A DNA stretch of 64,000 bases from contig JAHECZ010000009.1 in NCBI GenBank assembly GCA_024641475.1, forward strand, positions 1-64,000, in the 5' to 3' direction. Positions 35,367 to 44,391 of this stretch are shown in pieces (positions within the stretch are counted from its first letter, which is position 1; the number at the start of each line of letters is the position of its first letter). This stretch comes from Gammaproteobacteria bacterium (GTDB taxonomy: Bacteria > Pseudomonadota > Gammaproteobacteria > UBA6429 > Thiohalophilaceae). The notes under the pieces were generated by a model, which did no database searches, was not told the DNA's origin, and saw nothing but the letters and a program-made list of their open reading frames with translations. Both the position numbers and the translations under genes were made by a program.

Positions 35367-36311
35367 ATGACATCGCGACTTAAATCGTACACCTATCAAT
35401 TCCTGTTGAGCATCAGTCTCTTGGCCCTCTATGTGGTACTGGTGCAGTGGTTATGGGATTGGCGGGCATTATTGCGTGCCTGGGCGGCAATACCGCTGAC
35501 GGCTGCTTTGCTGGCATTCACGCTGGTCATGGCCAGCTATTTATTACGGGCCTGGCGCTTTTATGATTATTTCCGGGCGGATATGACAGGTCGATTCGCA
35601 CTGTGTGTCAAACTCACCTTTTACCATAATCTCCTCAACAACCTGATGCCGGTACGCAGCGGCGAAGTCAGTTTTCCGTTGTTAATGTCGCGCTATTTCG
35701 GCGTTGGATTATTGCGTTCAAGCAGTGTCTTGCTGTGGTACCGGATAATGGATTTACATACGATCACCTGTCTTGGTTTATTGGCGTTTTCCGCTCATAC
35801 CTCGTCCCTGTCGAACTGGCTGATTATTGGCTTCATCTTGTGGTTGCCCGTCCCCATTCTGTTGTATCTGGCCCATCTAAAACTGGCACAGCAATTAAAA
35901 AAATACCCACAGCTACGCCTGGCCACACTGCTGGCAACCGCGCTGGATGCGCTGCCACAAACACCCGGGATTTTGTGGCGTGCCTGGCTGCTGACCTGGG
36001 CCAATTGGCTGATAAAATTGATTGCCCTCGCATGGGTACTCCAGCAATTTCTCACGATGCCATATGCAGCAGCCTGGATCGGCGTCATGGCCGGTGATCT
36101 CACCAGCGTACTGCCGATTAATGCTCCAGCTGGCATCGGCACTTATGAGGCCGGCGTGTCCTTTGGCCTGGCCACCTGGGGACAAGCCTTTAACGATGGC
36201 ATGCCCGCTGCGGTCAATCTGCATCTGTTTCTACTCACGACAACCGTCATCAGTGGTGCGATCGCCTGGTTTATCCGGCAGCATCCCATCCCGGACGCCG
36301 TGACGCCCTGA
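35367..36311 (+). CDS. UPF0104/lysylphosphatidylglycerol synthase TM-family protein
   Basis: Integral membrane protein of 314 aa with about eight helices and the family landmarks RAWRFYDYF, NNLMPVRSGEVSFPLLM and LPINAPAGIGTYEAGVSFGL. The family includes the membrane half of MprF, which flips aminoacyl-lipids, and archaeal or bacterial proteins tied to polyprenyl-linked sugars. A lipid flippase or lipid-sugar role is likely by context. An in-frame TTG at 35349 would add six residues; the ATG at 35367 is used, though neither has a clear ribosome binding site. Its stop abuts the next ATG (TGAATG). Confidence 0.8.
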   Translation: MTSRLKSYTYQFLLSISLLALYVVLVQWLWDWRALLRAWAAIPLTAALLAFTLVMASYLLRAWRFYDYFRADMTGRFALCVKLTFYHNLLNNLMPVRSGEVSFPLLMSRYFGVGLLRSSSVLLWYRIMDLHTITCLGLLAFSAHTSSLSNWLIIGFILWLPVPILLYLAHLKLAQQLKKYPQLRLATLLATALDALPQTPGILWRAWLLTWANWLIKLIALAWVLQQFLTMPYAAAWIGVMAGDLTSVLPINAPAGIGTYEAGVSFGLATWGQAFNDGMPAAVNLHLFLLTTTVISGAIAWFIRQHPIPDAVTP

Positions 36312-37916
36312 ATGATGCATCAAATGCCCCACACAGCCCCTGTCTTGCAGCGCATTGGGCAATGGCTGAACCACATACCGCAACCCATATTACTGCTGGC
36401 ACTGCTGTCGCTGGCCTTTTTGTATCGTCTGGGCAGCCAGGCCTTGTTCGATCTTGATGAAGGGGCCTTTAGCGCGGCCACCGTTGAGATGTTACAGCGC
36501 CATGATTTCATCACGACTTACCTCAATGGCGAACCGCGCTTTGATAAACCGATCTTGATTTACTGGTTGCAGGCCATCAGTGTCAGTCTGCTCGGCGTCA
36601 ACGAATGGGCCTTGCGCCTGCCATCGGCGCTCGCTGCCGCTGCCTGGATGTGGGCGTTGCTGAGATTCGCGCGACGCCACGTAAACCCGGCCAGCGCATT
36701 TCCCACTGCCGTCATCGGTGCCACCGCATTTTTCGTAACGATCATCGGACGCGCGGCGATCGCGGATGCCATGTTAAACCTGTGCCTGACCCTGGCGATG
36801 CTGGCAATCTATCAATACAGCGCGCAACCACACCGTAAAACCATTTACACCGCTTTTTTCTGGATTGGCCTGGGAGTACTCACCAAAGGTCCGATTGCGA
36901 TCATTATTCCCTTGTGTGTGAGTTTCATTTACTTCGCCTGGTCACGTGAGTTAAAGACCTGGTTAGGTGCGTTATTGCAGCCCGGGGCATGGATAATTTT
37001 TATCGTCATTGTCGCTCCCTGGTATTTGCTGGAATATCGCGACCAGGGTCAGGCCTTCATCGACGGATTCATTTTAAAACATAACGTCGGTCGCTTCACC
37101 GCCACGATGGAAGGGCACGGCGGCAATGTATTGTATTATTTGCCTGTCTTGTTATTTATTGTTATGCCCTATACCGGTTTATTAATCACTATCATCAGTC
37201 GAATCAAGACTACATTCACAAATCGTCTGGATCGTTTCTTGTGGCTCTGGTTTGGCTTTGTGTTTATTTTCTTTTCGTTCTCCAATACACAATTGCCGCA
37301 TTATCTGCTCTATGGCGTACCTCCTTTAATCCTGCTGATGAGCAAACATCGCGAACAATTACATTCCAGGGTATTGGCTTATTTGCCCGCGATACTGTTT
37401 TTTACATTGTTAGTGTTTTTACCGGAAGTATTACAACTCGCTGTACAAGGTAATGAAAACTTGTTTGTACAGGCCATGCGCACGCAAGCAGTCCATGCCA
37501 TGGATATGCAATACCGATTATGGCCAGCATTAGCGCTGCTGTTGTCACTTGTATTTCTGATGATGTCACGCCAGCAGCTGCGCCCATGGCAAGGATTGAC
37601 AATATTGGGCGTACTCCAGATAGTCGTTATCATGCAGGCAGTACTTCCTGCAGTAGCAACATTCCAGCAGGAGCCAATCAAACAAGTGGCGCTGCATGCC
37701 AGACAATTCGATGAACCCGTGGTGATGTGGCGTGTCAGCCTGCCGAGTTTTTCGGTGTATCGTCAGGCCATCACCCCCGATCGCGATCCAAAACCTGGCG
37801 AATTGGTGTTTACCCAAATAGACAAGCTGTCAGCACTGGGGCCCTACACGCCGATCTTTCAACAAGCAGGTATCGTGTTGGTACGCAAATTACCAGCAGT
37901 AACAGTACAGAAATAA
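36312..37916 (+). CDS. ArnT-like (GT39/GT83) glycosyltransferase
   Basis: Integral membrane glycosyltransferase of 534 aa, closer to ArnT than the one at 32620. The first loop reads LDEGAFSAATVEML, then DFITTYLNGEPRFDKPILIYW, which match the ArnT signature of catalytic acid pair and substrate loop. About a dozen hydrophobic segments follow, then a C-terminal soluble tail with VVMWRVSLPSFSVYRQ. ArnT transfers aminoarabinose from undecaprenyl phosphate to lipid A phosphate; no aminoarabinose synthesis genes (arnA, arnB, arnD) are here, so the sugar is unknown. It starts directly at the stop of the preceding gene. Confidence 0.87.
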   Translation: MMHQMPHTAPVLQRIGQWLNHIPQPILLLALLSLAFLYRLGSQALFDLDEGAFSAATVEMLQRHDFITTYLNGEPRFDKPILIYWLQAISVSLLGVNEWALRLPSALAAAAWMWALLRFARRHVNPASAFPTAVIGATAFFVTIIGRAAIADAMLNLCLTLAMLAIYQYSAQPHRKTIYTAFFWIGLGVLTKGPIAIIIPLCVSFIYFAWSRELKTWLGALLQPGAWIIFIVIVAPWYLLEYRDQGQAFIDGFILKHNVGRFTATMEGHGGNVLYYLPVLLFIVMPYTGLLITIISRIKTTFTNRLDRFLWLWFGFVFIFFSFSNTQLPHYLLYGVPPLILLMSKHREQLHSRVLAYLPAILFFTLLVFLPEVLQLAVQGNENLFVQAMRTQAVHAMDMQYRLWPALALLLSLVFLMMSRQQLRPWQGLTILGVLQIVVIMQAVLPAVATFQQEPIKQVALHARQFDEPVVMWRVSLPSFSVYRQAITPDRDPKPGELVFTQIDKLSALGPYTPIFQQAGIVLVRKLPAVTVQK

Positions 37917-37917
37917 A

Positions 37918-38736
37918 ATGACACCGACATCACCAGCCAAAACATATTTTTATTACAGCGGTGCGGCATCCGCATTGGTTTTGTTGGGCGTGCTCATTTA
38001 TTTCAACAATCTATCGCTGTTTTATTGGTTGAATCGACTCGGCGGGCATTTGCCTGCCGCATTTTGGGCATTTATCAGTTTCTGTGGCGATGCGCTGCCT
38101 GTCTTTCTCATTTGCATCCTGTTTGTACGTCGCTACCCCGAATTGATCATGACCGCATTTATCGCTGCCGTATTTGGATTCGCCGTGACGCATGGTATCA
38201 AGGATTTCACCAATATCGATCGCCCGGTGTATGTTTTGCCGCCTGATACTTTTCACTTCACCGGTATTGAACTTACCGGATATGCCTTTCCCTCCGGACA
38301 TACCTTAACCGCTTTCTTGTTCGCAATTTTATTTGCACATCAAGTAAAACACTCAGGCTGGACGATCGTGTTATTTTTCTTTGCCGGGTTAATCGGAATA
38401 AGTCGGATCATGGTCGGCGCACATTGGCCACTGGATATATTCGGTGGGGCGTTATTCGGGTTACTCAGTGGCTGGATTAGTATCCGCATTGAACGCAAAT
38501 GGCACTGGAGTCAGCGCATCTGGGGCATGCGTGCTTTGGCAGTATTGTATATACTGGGCGCGATAAGCATGTGGAATCATGATGGTGGCTTCCCGCAATT
38601 GTTGTGGCTGGCGCACGGCATCAGTGTTCTGAGTTTGATATTTGCCCTTGCCTGTTTATATGAACTATGCCGCTATCCGCACCGGCATTTACAACGGTTG
38701 CAATCACGAGTCGCTCAAGAAGCCACCCCGCAATGA
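37918..38736 (+). CDS. PAP2-family membrane phosphatase
   Basis: A 272-aa six-helix membrane phosphatase with all three motifs intact: KDFTNIDRP, FPSGHTLTAF and SRIMVGAHWPLDIFGG. Such enzymes dephosphorylate undecaprenyl pyrophosphate, phosphatidylglycerol phosphate or lipid A on the periplasmic side. Polyprenyl carrier recycling would suit the glycosyltransferase genes around it. It starts one base after the previous stop codon and overlaps mfd by 4 nt (ATGA). Confidence 0.87.
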   Translation: MTPTSPAKTYFYYSGAASALVLLGVLIYFNNLSLFYWLNRLGGHLPAAFWAFISFCGDALPVFLICILFVRRYPELIMTAFIAAVFGFAVTHGIKDFTNIDRPVYVLPPDTFHFTGIELTGYAFPSGHTLTAFLFAILFAHQVKHSGWTIVLFFFAGLIGISRIMVGAHWPLDIFGGALFGLLSGWISIRIERKWHWSQRIWGMRALAVLYILGAISMWNHDGGFPQLLWLAHGISVLSLIFALACLYELCRYPHRHLQRLQSRVAQEATPQ

Positions 38737-41700
38737 CCGACACACCCGTCTGTTCGATTTTGTCTCCACCATTGCCTGCACGTACAGGTGAACGGTTACG
38801 CTGGGGGCATTTATATGGCAACAGTATTGCGCTGGCAATCCAGCAAGCCAGTACGCGTCATAACGGACCCGTGTTGGTTGTTAGTGAAAATACCGCAACG
38901 GCACAACGGCTGGTCGACGCATTACAGTTTTATCTGCAAGATACCGACCTGCCATTGCTGCATTTTCCCGATTGGGAAACACTCCCTTATGACGTGTTTT
39001 CACCTCATCAGGATATTATTTCTGAGCGCATCGAGAGTTTGTACCACCTGCCCGGATTGACACGCGGCATCCTGGTCGTACCGATCCAGACATTGATGCA
39101 ACGCTTGAGTCCACGTGACTATATCGAACGCAACAGTCTGGTGATCACGGCAAAGCAACAAATGGATCGCGAGGCATTCCGTACCCGTCTGGTACAACAT
39201 GGTTATCAGGCCGTCCCCACGGTAATGGAACACGGCGAATTTGCGGTACGCGGAAATTTAATTGACTTGTACCCAATGGGCAGTGCCTGGCCATATCGAA
39301 TTGAATTTTTCGATGATGAAATCGAAGCGATCCGTACCTTTAATCCCGAAACCCAGCGCACCCTGGAAAAAACCGCCGCGATTCGCTTGTTACCGGCGCG
39401 TGAATATCCGTTTGATGAAAATGGCACGCGACTGTTTCGCCAGCAATTCCGTAGCCGCTTTGAAGGCGATCCGCAAAAATCCAGCGTCTATCGCGATATC
39501 AGCGCGGGACTCGCGCCGGCGGGGATCGAATATTACATTCCATTGTTCTTTGAAAACACCAGCACACTGTTTGATTTTCTACCGCCCAATGCCTTGTTGA
39601 TCAACGAAGCCAATTGCGAGGATATGGCCCAACACTTCTGGTCGGAAATCACCGAACGCCATGAGCAATATCGGCATAATATCGATCGGCCATTGCTGCC
39701 ACCACGTGATTTATTTTTACAGACGAATGAAGTCTTTGAAGCATTAAACCGCTTTGCCCGTATCGAATGGCAGGCATTTGCCTACGAAACCAAACAAGCC
39801 ACCCATTTTGCAACGAGTGCACCCGGTATTTTCACCTTCCATGCCCGCGCCGAACAACCGGCGGCTGCGTTACTGCAATTTCTGGATACTTTTCCTGGAC
39901 GTGTCTTGTTCACGGCGGAAACTGTCGGACGACGTGAAACCTTAATCGAAATTTTGCGCAACCAGGGTATCACTCCGACAGGTTTTGACAGTTGGCAACG
40001 CTTTGTTGCGGACACCACCCGAATTGGTTTAACCGTGGCACCACTGGATCAAGGTTTGCTATTGACTGATCCGCATGTGGCAGTTATCGCTGAGACGCAA
40101 TTGTTTGGCGAACAGGTCATGCAACGCCGCCGTCGGCAACGTGGCCAGCGTGACACTGAGAATATCATTCGTGATTTAGCCGAACTGAATGTCGGCTCAC
40201 CGGTGGTGCATGAAGAATATGGCGTAGGCCGTTATGTGGGATTACAAACACTAACGGTTGGCGGTATTCAGACAGAATTTCTGACATTGGAATACGCGGA
40301 TCAAGACAAGCTGTATGTCCCCGTCTCCGCGCTACACCTGATTAGCCGTTATACCGGTATGTCGCCTGAATCGGCGCCATTGCACAAACTCGGCAGCGGA
40401 CAATGGGAACGGGCCAAACGCAAGGCCAGTGAACGCGTCCGCGATGTTGCGGCGGAACTGTTGGCCATCTATGCACAACGCGAGGCGCGCAGTGGTTTTG
40501 CCTACCCGGTAGATGAAGCACAGTATCGCGCCTTTGCCGCTGAATTTCCGTTTGAGGAAACGCCGGACCAACAGGCTGCTATCGATAATGTCATGCGCAA
40601 TATGCATGCGCCACAACCGATGGATCATCTGGTTTGTGGTGATGTGGGCTTTGGTAAAACTGAAGTGGCGATGCGCGCCGCATTTATTGCTGTAACAGCA
40701 GGCAAGCAGGTCGCCGTACTCACGCCTACCACCCTGCTCACACAGCAACACATGCTGACATTTCGCGATCGCTTTGCCGAATGGCCGGTGCGTATTGAAT
40801 CCCTGTCACGCTTTGTCGGACGCAAGGAACAAACACAAATTATCGCAGAGCTCAAGGAAGGCAAGATCGACATCATAATCGGCACGCATAAATTGCTACA
40901 ACCCGACGTAAAATACAAAAATCTGGGACTGGTGATTATCGATGAGGAACATCGCTTCGGCGTACGTCAAAAAGAATTATTCAAGGCACTGCGTGCCGAA
41001 GTGGATGTGTTAACCCTGACGGCGACACCGATCCCCCGCACACTGAACATGGCCATCTCCGGAATGCGTGATTTATCCATCATCGCCACCCCGCCGGCAA
41101 AACGTCTGGCGATTAAAACCTTTGTCTCGCAATGGAATGACGAACTCATCAAAGAAGCCTGTTTGCGCGAAATCCGCCGTGGTGGTCAGGTTTACTTTGT
41201 GCACAACGAAGTCGACAACATTGAAAATCAAACCAGAAAGCTCGCCGAACTGCTGCCCGAGGCACGGGTGCATTTTGCCCATGGCCAAATGCGTGAACGC
41301 GAGCTCGAACAGGTGATGTCGGACTTCTATCACCAACGTTTTAATATATTAGTGTGTACCACGATCATCGAAACCGGCATCGACGTGCCCAATGCCAACA
41401 CCATGGTAATCAATCGCGCCGATCATTTTGGTCTGGCACAGTTATATCAATTACGCGGCCGTGTCGGCCGTTCCCACCATCGTGCCTATGCCTATCTCAT
41501 CGTGCCGCCGGCCAAGGTCATGACCGATGATGCACGTCGACGTCTGGAAGCCATCGCCTCGATCGAAACCCTTGGTACCGGGTTCACTCTGGCGACACAT
41601 GATCTGGAGATCCGTGGCGCAGGTGAATTGCTCGGTGATGAACAAAGTGGACAAATGCAGGAGATTGGGTACAACCTGTACATCGAATTACTCAATCGTG

Positions 41701-42203
41701 CGGTAACCGCCCTGAAGCAAGGCAAGATTATCGATCTGGAGCAACCGTTACACAGCATGGCGGAAATTGATTTGCATTTGCCGGCACTGATTCCGGACGA
41801 TTATCTGCCGGATGTACACGAACGTCTGGTGCTCTATAAACGTATTGCCCATGCCGACAATCCCGAGGCATTACGTGAACTGCAAGTGGAAATGATCGAT
41901 CGCTTTGGCTTGTTACCGGAACAAGCCAAGCTGCTATTCCATCTCACGCTATTGCGGCAAAAAGCAACTGCACTAGGCATTCGCAAGATCGATATTGGTG
42001 ATCAAGGCGGTCGTATCATCTTTAATGACAAACCCAATATTGATCCAGTCAAAATCATCCAGCTTATTCAACAAAAGAATTCGCCATATAAACTCGACGG
42101 CAAAGACAAATTGCGCATCAATAAATCACTTGGCAGTCGCGAAGCGCGCATCCTGGAGTTGGAAGTGTTACTCAACCAACTGCAACTCAAGGCTGTTGCC
42201 TAA
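38733..42203 (+). CDS. mfd: transcription-repair coupling factor Mfd
   Basis: ATP-dependent translocase that removes stalled RNA polymerase at DNA lesions and recruits UvrA. The 1156-aa protein has the N-terminal UvrB-homology region, the RNA-polymerase-interacting domain (EEYGVGRYVGLQTL), the helicase core (GDVGFGKTEVAMRA, DEEHRFGVRQKE, TATPIPRTL, ETGIDVPNANT, QLRGRVGRS) and the C-terminal TRCF domain. The frame extends further upstream, but the ATG at 38733 yields a normal length and overlaps the PAP2 stop, pointing to translational coupling with the envelope genes. Confidence 0.96.
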   Translation: MTDTPVCSILSPPLPARTGERLRWGHLYGNSIALAIQQASTRHNGPVLVVSENTATAQRLVDALQFYLQDTDLPLLHFPDWETLPYDVFSPHQDIISERIESLYHLPGLTRGILVVPIQTLMQRLSPRDYIERNSLVITAKQQMDREAFRTRLVQHGYQAVPTVMEHGEFAVRGNLIDLYPMGSAWPYRIEFFDDEIEAIRTFNPETQRTLEKTAAIRLLPAREYPFDENGTRLFRQQFRSRFEGDPQKSSVYRDISAGLAPAGIEYYIPLFFENTSTLFDFLPPNALLINEANCEDMAQHFWSEITERHEQYRHNIDRPLLPPRDLFLQTNEVFEALNRFARIEWQAFAYETKQATHFATSAPGIFTFHARAEQPAAALLQFLDTFPGRVLFTAETVGRRETLIEILRNQGITPTGFDSWQRFVADTTRIGLTVAPLDQGLLLTDPHVAVIAETQLFGEQVMQRRRRQRGQRDTENIIRDLAELNVGSPVVHEEYGVGRYVGLQTLTVGGIQTEFLTLEYADQDKLYVPVSALHLISRYTGMSPESAPLHKLGSGQWERAKRKASERVRDVAAELLAIYAQREARSGFAYPVDEAQYRAFAAEFPFEETPDQQAAIDNVMRNMHAPQPMDHLVCGDVGFGKTEVAMRAAFIAVTAGKQVAVLTPTTLLTQQHMLTFRDRFAEWPVRIESLSRFVGRKEQTQIIAELKEGKIDIIIGTHKLLQPDVKYKNLGLVIIDEEHRFGVRQKELFKALRAEVDVLTLTATPIPRTLNMAISGMRDLSIIATPPAKRLAIKTFVSQWNDELIKEACLREIRRGGQVYFVHNEVDNIENQTRKLAELLPEARVHFAHGQMRERELEQVMSDFYHQRFNILVCTTIIETGIDVPNANTMVINRADHFGLAQLYQLRGRVGRSHHRAYAYLIVPPAKVMTDDARRRLEAIASIETLGTGFTLATHDLEIRGAGELLGDEQSGQMQEIGYNLYIELLNRAVTALKQGKIIDLEQPLHSMAEIDLHLPALIPDDYLPDVHERLVLYKRIAHADNPEALRELQVEMIDRFGLLPEQAKLLFHLTLLRQKATALGIRKIDIGDQGGRIIFNDKPNIDPVKIIQLIQQKNSPYKLDGKDKLRINKSLGSREARILELEVLLNQLQLKAVA

Positions 42204-42212
42204 AATTCTGTT

Positions 42213-43100
42213 CTAAATAAGACCGCGCACGCCCTTCACAAAATCATATAGTTTTTTATAGACCGCCTCGCCCTTTTCATGCACTTCCACCAGCACGATA
42301 CCGACGGTATAAGGCTGTGTCAGCGCATGTGCGTGCAATGGTACCCAACCGGATATTTGCGCATTGCCGTTGTAGCCATTTTCGCTGCTACTGGCTTTGA
42401 ACTCATAAAATATATTTTGTTGAATTACCTGTTCGGTATCACTATTTGGATGGCGGTAGGAAAATGCAACCACAATGGGTAATGAGACAGGCTCAGGTTG
42501 AGTCGACGTTTCATCGGTTTGCTGCACAGGCGTTTGCGGCGCGGTATAGTGGATATTATCCAACAGAACACGAAACGCCTGCCGTTCCTTGGAAAAAATC
42601 ATCGTCAGACGCAGATGCCATTGTTCAATTTCAATGCCGGGTTTGCCATTTAAGGTAACATGACGATACTTGTCAGTGGCCAGCTTGGGGAAATCACGTT
42701 GTGCCGCCGCCATATCCGGGTAGTGCGCGTCATAATGCATGTCAAAGCTGCGCGCATCGTCATTTGGCAAATCGGCCAGGATTCCTTCGCCGGAATGGCG
42801 CACCGACACGTAGCGACCAATCGGCATTGTCACGGAATCAATACTGAAACGGTCCTTGTCACTGCGAAATTCAACCGGAGAAAACATCAGCACACTGCCG
42901 GTGGAGAGACGTGCAGAGGCAGGCAAGGTCAGGCTCGCCGCATTCAGCTTACCCACTTGCAAAGTGGCTTCACCTGGAATCAAGGGTAGTGAAGGTGTTT
43001 CGCCACTTAGCGGATTACTGACTGAACTTGCACAGGCAGAGATAAACAGTGTTAACGCAGCCAGCATGGCATACTGCCAGACATGATTAATCATACTCAT
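42213..43100 (-). CDS. putative lipoprotein of unknown function
   Basis: A 295-aa protein with a lipoprotein signal (hydrophobic AMLAALTLFISAC, lipobox ISAC, Cys near residue 23). I do not recognise the mature sequence. It is mostly beta-rich: PVEFRSDKDRFSIDSVTMPIGRYVSVRHSGEG, HYPDMAAAQRDFPKLATDKYRHVTLNGKPGIE in parts, followed by a Pro/Thr linker and a second half ending EKGEAVYKKLYDFVKGVRGLI. Its start overlaps the stop of def (ATGA), so it is translated with peptide deformylase. It converges with mfd after 9 bp. Confidence 0.75.
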   Translation of the reverse strand: MSMINHVWQYAMLAALTLFISACASSVSNPLSGETPSLPLIPGEATLQVGKLNAASLTLPASARLSTGSVLMFSPVEFRSDKDRFSIDSVTMPIGRYVSVRHSGEGILADLPNDDARSFDMHYDAHYPDMAAAQRDFPKLATDKYRHVTLNGKPGIEIEQWHLRLTMIFSKERQAFRVLLDNIHYTAPQTPVQQTDETSTQPEPVSLPIVVAFSYRHPNSDTEQVIQQNIFYEFKASSSENGYNGNAQISGWVPLHAHALTQPYTVGIVLVEVHEKGEAVYKKLYDFVKGVRGLI

Positions 43101-43630
43101 ACAGTTAATTCCTCTCGTAGGGGAAACAAGGCCTGTTCAAAGCCAAATTGGGACATATCGGTCATGCGTTGCGGATAGAGTATGCCATCGAGATGATCGA
43201 CCTCATGCTGTACCACCCGGGCATGAAACTCGGTAACAATACGGTCTATCGGCGCACCCTGCATGTCAAAGCCACGGTAACGGATGTGTTGATAGCGTGG
43301 CACAACCCCGCGTAAACCGGGGAGACTCAAACAGCCTTCCCATCCCGTTTCGACACTATCCGCTTGCGGGATAATTTCCGGATTGATCAAAATTGTTTCA
43401 GGAATGGCTTCGACCTCGGGATAGCGTGGATTCTGTTGTATGGCGAAAATCACCACCCGTAAGCTGACACCAATCTGCGGCGCGGCCAGCCCTGCTCCAA
43501 AATTCGCCAGCATGGTTTCACGCATATCGGTAATTAACGCCTGTAGTTCAGGTGTGTTAAACTCCTGTACCGGTTTGGCCACCGCTTTAAGCAGTGGATG
43601 TCCCATACGCAAGATTTCTCTAACCGCCAT
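43097..43630 (-). CDS. def: peptide deformylase
   Basis: Metalloenzyme that removes the N-formyl group from new proteins. The 177-aa protein has the three motifs GAGLAAPQIG, EGC100LSLPG and QH142E143VDH146LDG. The frame is open to 43687, but the ATG at 43630 gives the standard MAVREILRMG start and lies six bases after a GGA. It is not next to fmt as in many genomes, so a second copy may exist elsewhere. It is divergent from csiV with only a 30-bp gap between start codons. Confidence 0.94.
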   Translation of the reverse strand: MAVREILRMGHPLLKAVAKPVQEFNTPELQALITDMRETMLANFGAGLAAPQIGVSLRVVIFAIQQNPRYPEVEAIPETILINPEIIPQADSVETGWEGCLSLPGLRGVVPRYQHIRYRGFDMQGAPIDRIVTEFHARVVQHEVDHLDGILYPQRMTDMSQFGFEQALFPLREELTV

Positions 43631-43660
43631 ACACATTTCCAGGTGAGAACAGCAAATACG

Positions 43661-44362
43661 ATGTGCAGCATAAACGAACTCAGACATTGGCGAAAGCTCA
43701 GCCTGACACTTATCGGGATTCTGTTAATTCCGACCTTGTATGCGGAAGAAACCCGCAATTACCAGGTGGAGATTGTCATTTTTGAAAATCTGGATCCGGC
43801 TGCGCATCAGGCGGAACAATGGCCAACGCAAGTGCAGCTGCAACTCCCCGCACCTATCATTGAACTCGGCTCCGCCGCCGATAGTAAACTTGGCTTCCGT
43901 CTCTTACCGTCCAGCAGCTTTAAACTGAATCAAGATGCGCAACAACTGACTGACTCGCATAATTTCCGCGTGTTACTGCACACGGCCTGGCGTCAGCCCG
44001 GTTTGGAACAACAAGTTGCCTTACCCGTACATCTGTCGAAATCGATACCAGCAAATACGCAACCGGTTGTTGCACACGAGGCAACTGCACAAACCAACAC
44101 GCCCGCTGGTAATAAACAATTAGATGGTTATCTGAAATTAATGCTCAGTAAGTATCTGCATGCCGAGATCGATCTGATTTATCATGACACCCCAACCCCT
44201 GCAGTAACCACACTCTCAAGTCCTGCCGGTAATTTGCCGCAATCCAATCCGTCTGGGCCTGTTTATCATCTCAAAGACATACGTAAAATGCGTAGCAAAG
44301 AGATGCACTACATTGATAGTCCCGTATTAGGCATGTTGATCGAAGTCTTCCCGTTGCAGTAA
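43661..44362 (+). CDS. csiV: CsiV family periplasmic protein
   Basis: Exported protein of 233 aa. After a signal peptide (1-28, cleavage after LYA) comes YQVEIVIFENLDPAAHQAEQWP, the CsiV family opening, and the end is KEMHYIDSPVLGMLIEVFPL. In Acinetobacter CsiV is a peptidoglycan-binding factor required for cell morphology and antibiotic tolerance. In Pseudomonas the gene follows mfd; here def and a lipoprotein gene lie between them on the other strand. The middle is Thr/Pro-rich and variable. The start at 43661 is chosen because it gives a normal signal peptide; the frame extends upstream to 43598. Confidence 0.82.
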   Translation: MCSINELRHWRKLSLTLIGILLIPTLYAEETRNYQVEIVIFENLDPAAHQAEQWPTQVQLQLPAPIIELGSAADSKLGFRLLPSSSFKLNQDAQQLTDSHNFRVLLHTAWRQPGLEQQVALPVHLSKSIPANTQPVVAHEATAQTNTPAGNKQLDGYLKLMLSKYLHAEIDLIYHDTPTPAVTTLSSPAGNLPQSNPSGPVYHLKDIRKMRSKEMHYIDSPVLGMLIEVFPLQ

Positions 44363-44391
44363 TACGGGCTACGCTGTCGAAATCAATAGAG

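Noticed and set aside
32620-37916. O-antigen or capsule biosynthesis cluster
   Set aside because: There is no Wzx, Wzy, Wzz, nucleotide-sugar synthesis or series of cytoplasmic glycosyltransferases; membrane GT39-type enzymes with PAP2 and PagP-like genes fit modification of existing lipid A or another acceptor better.
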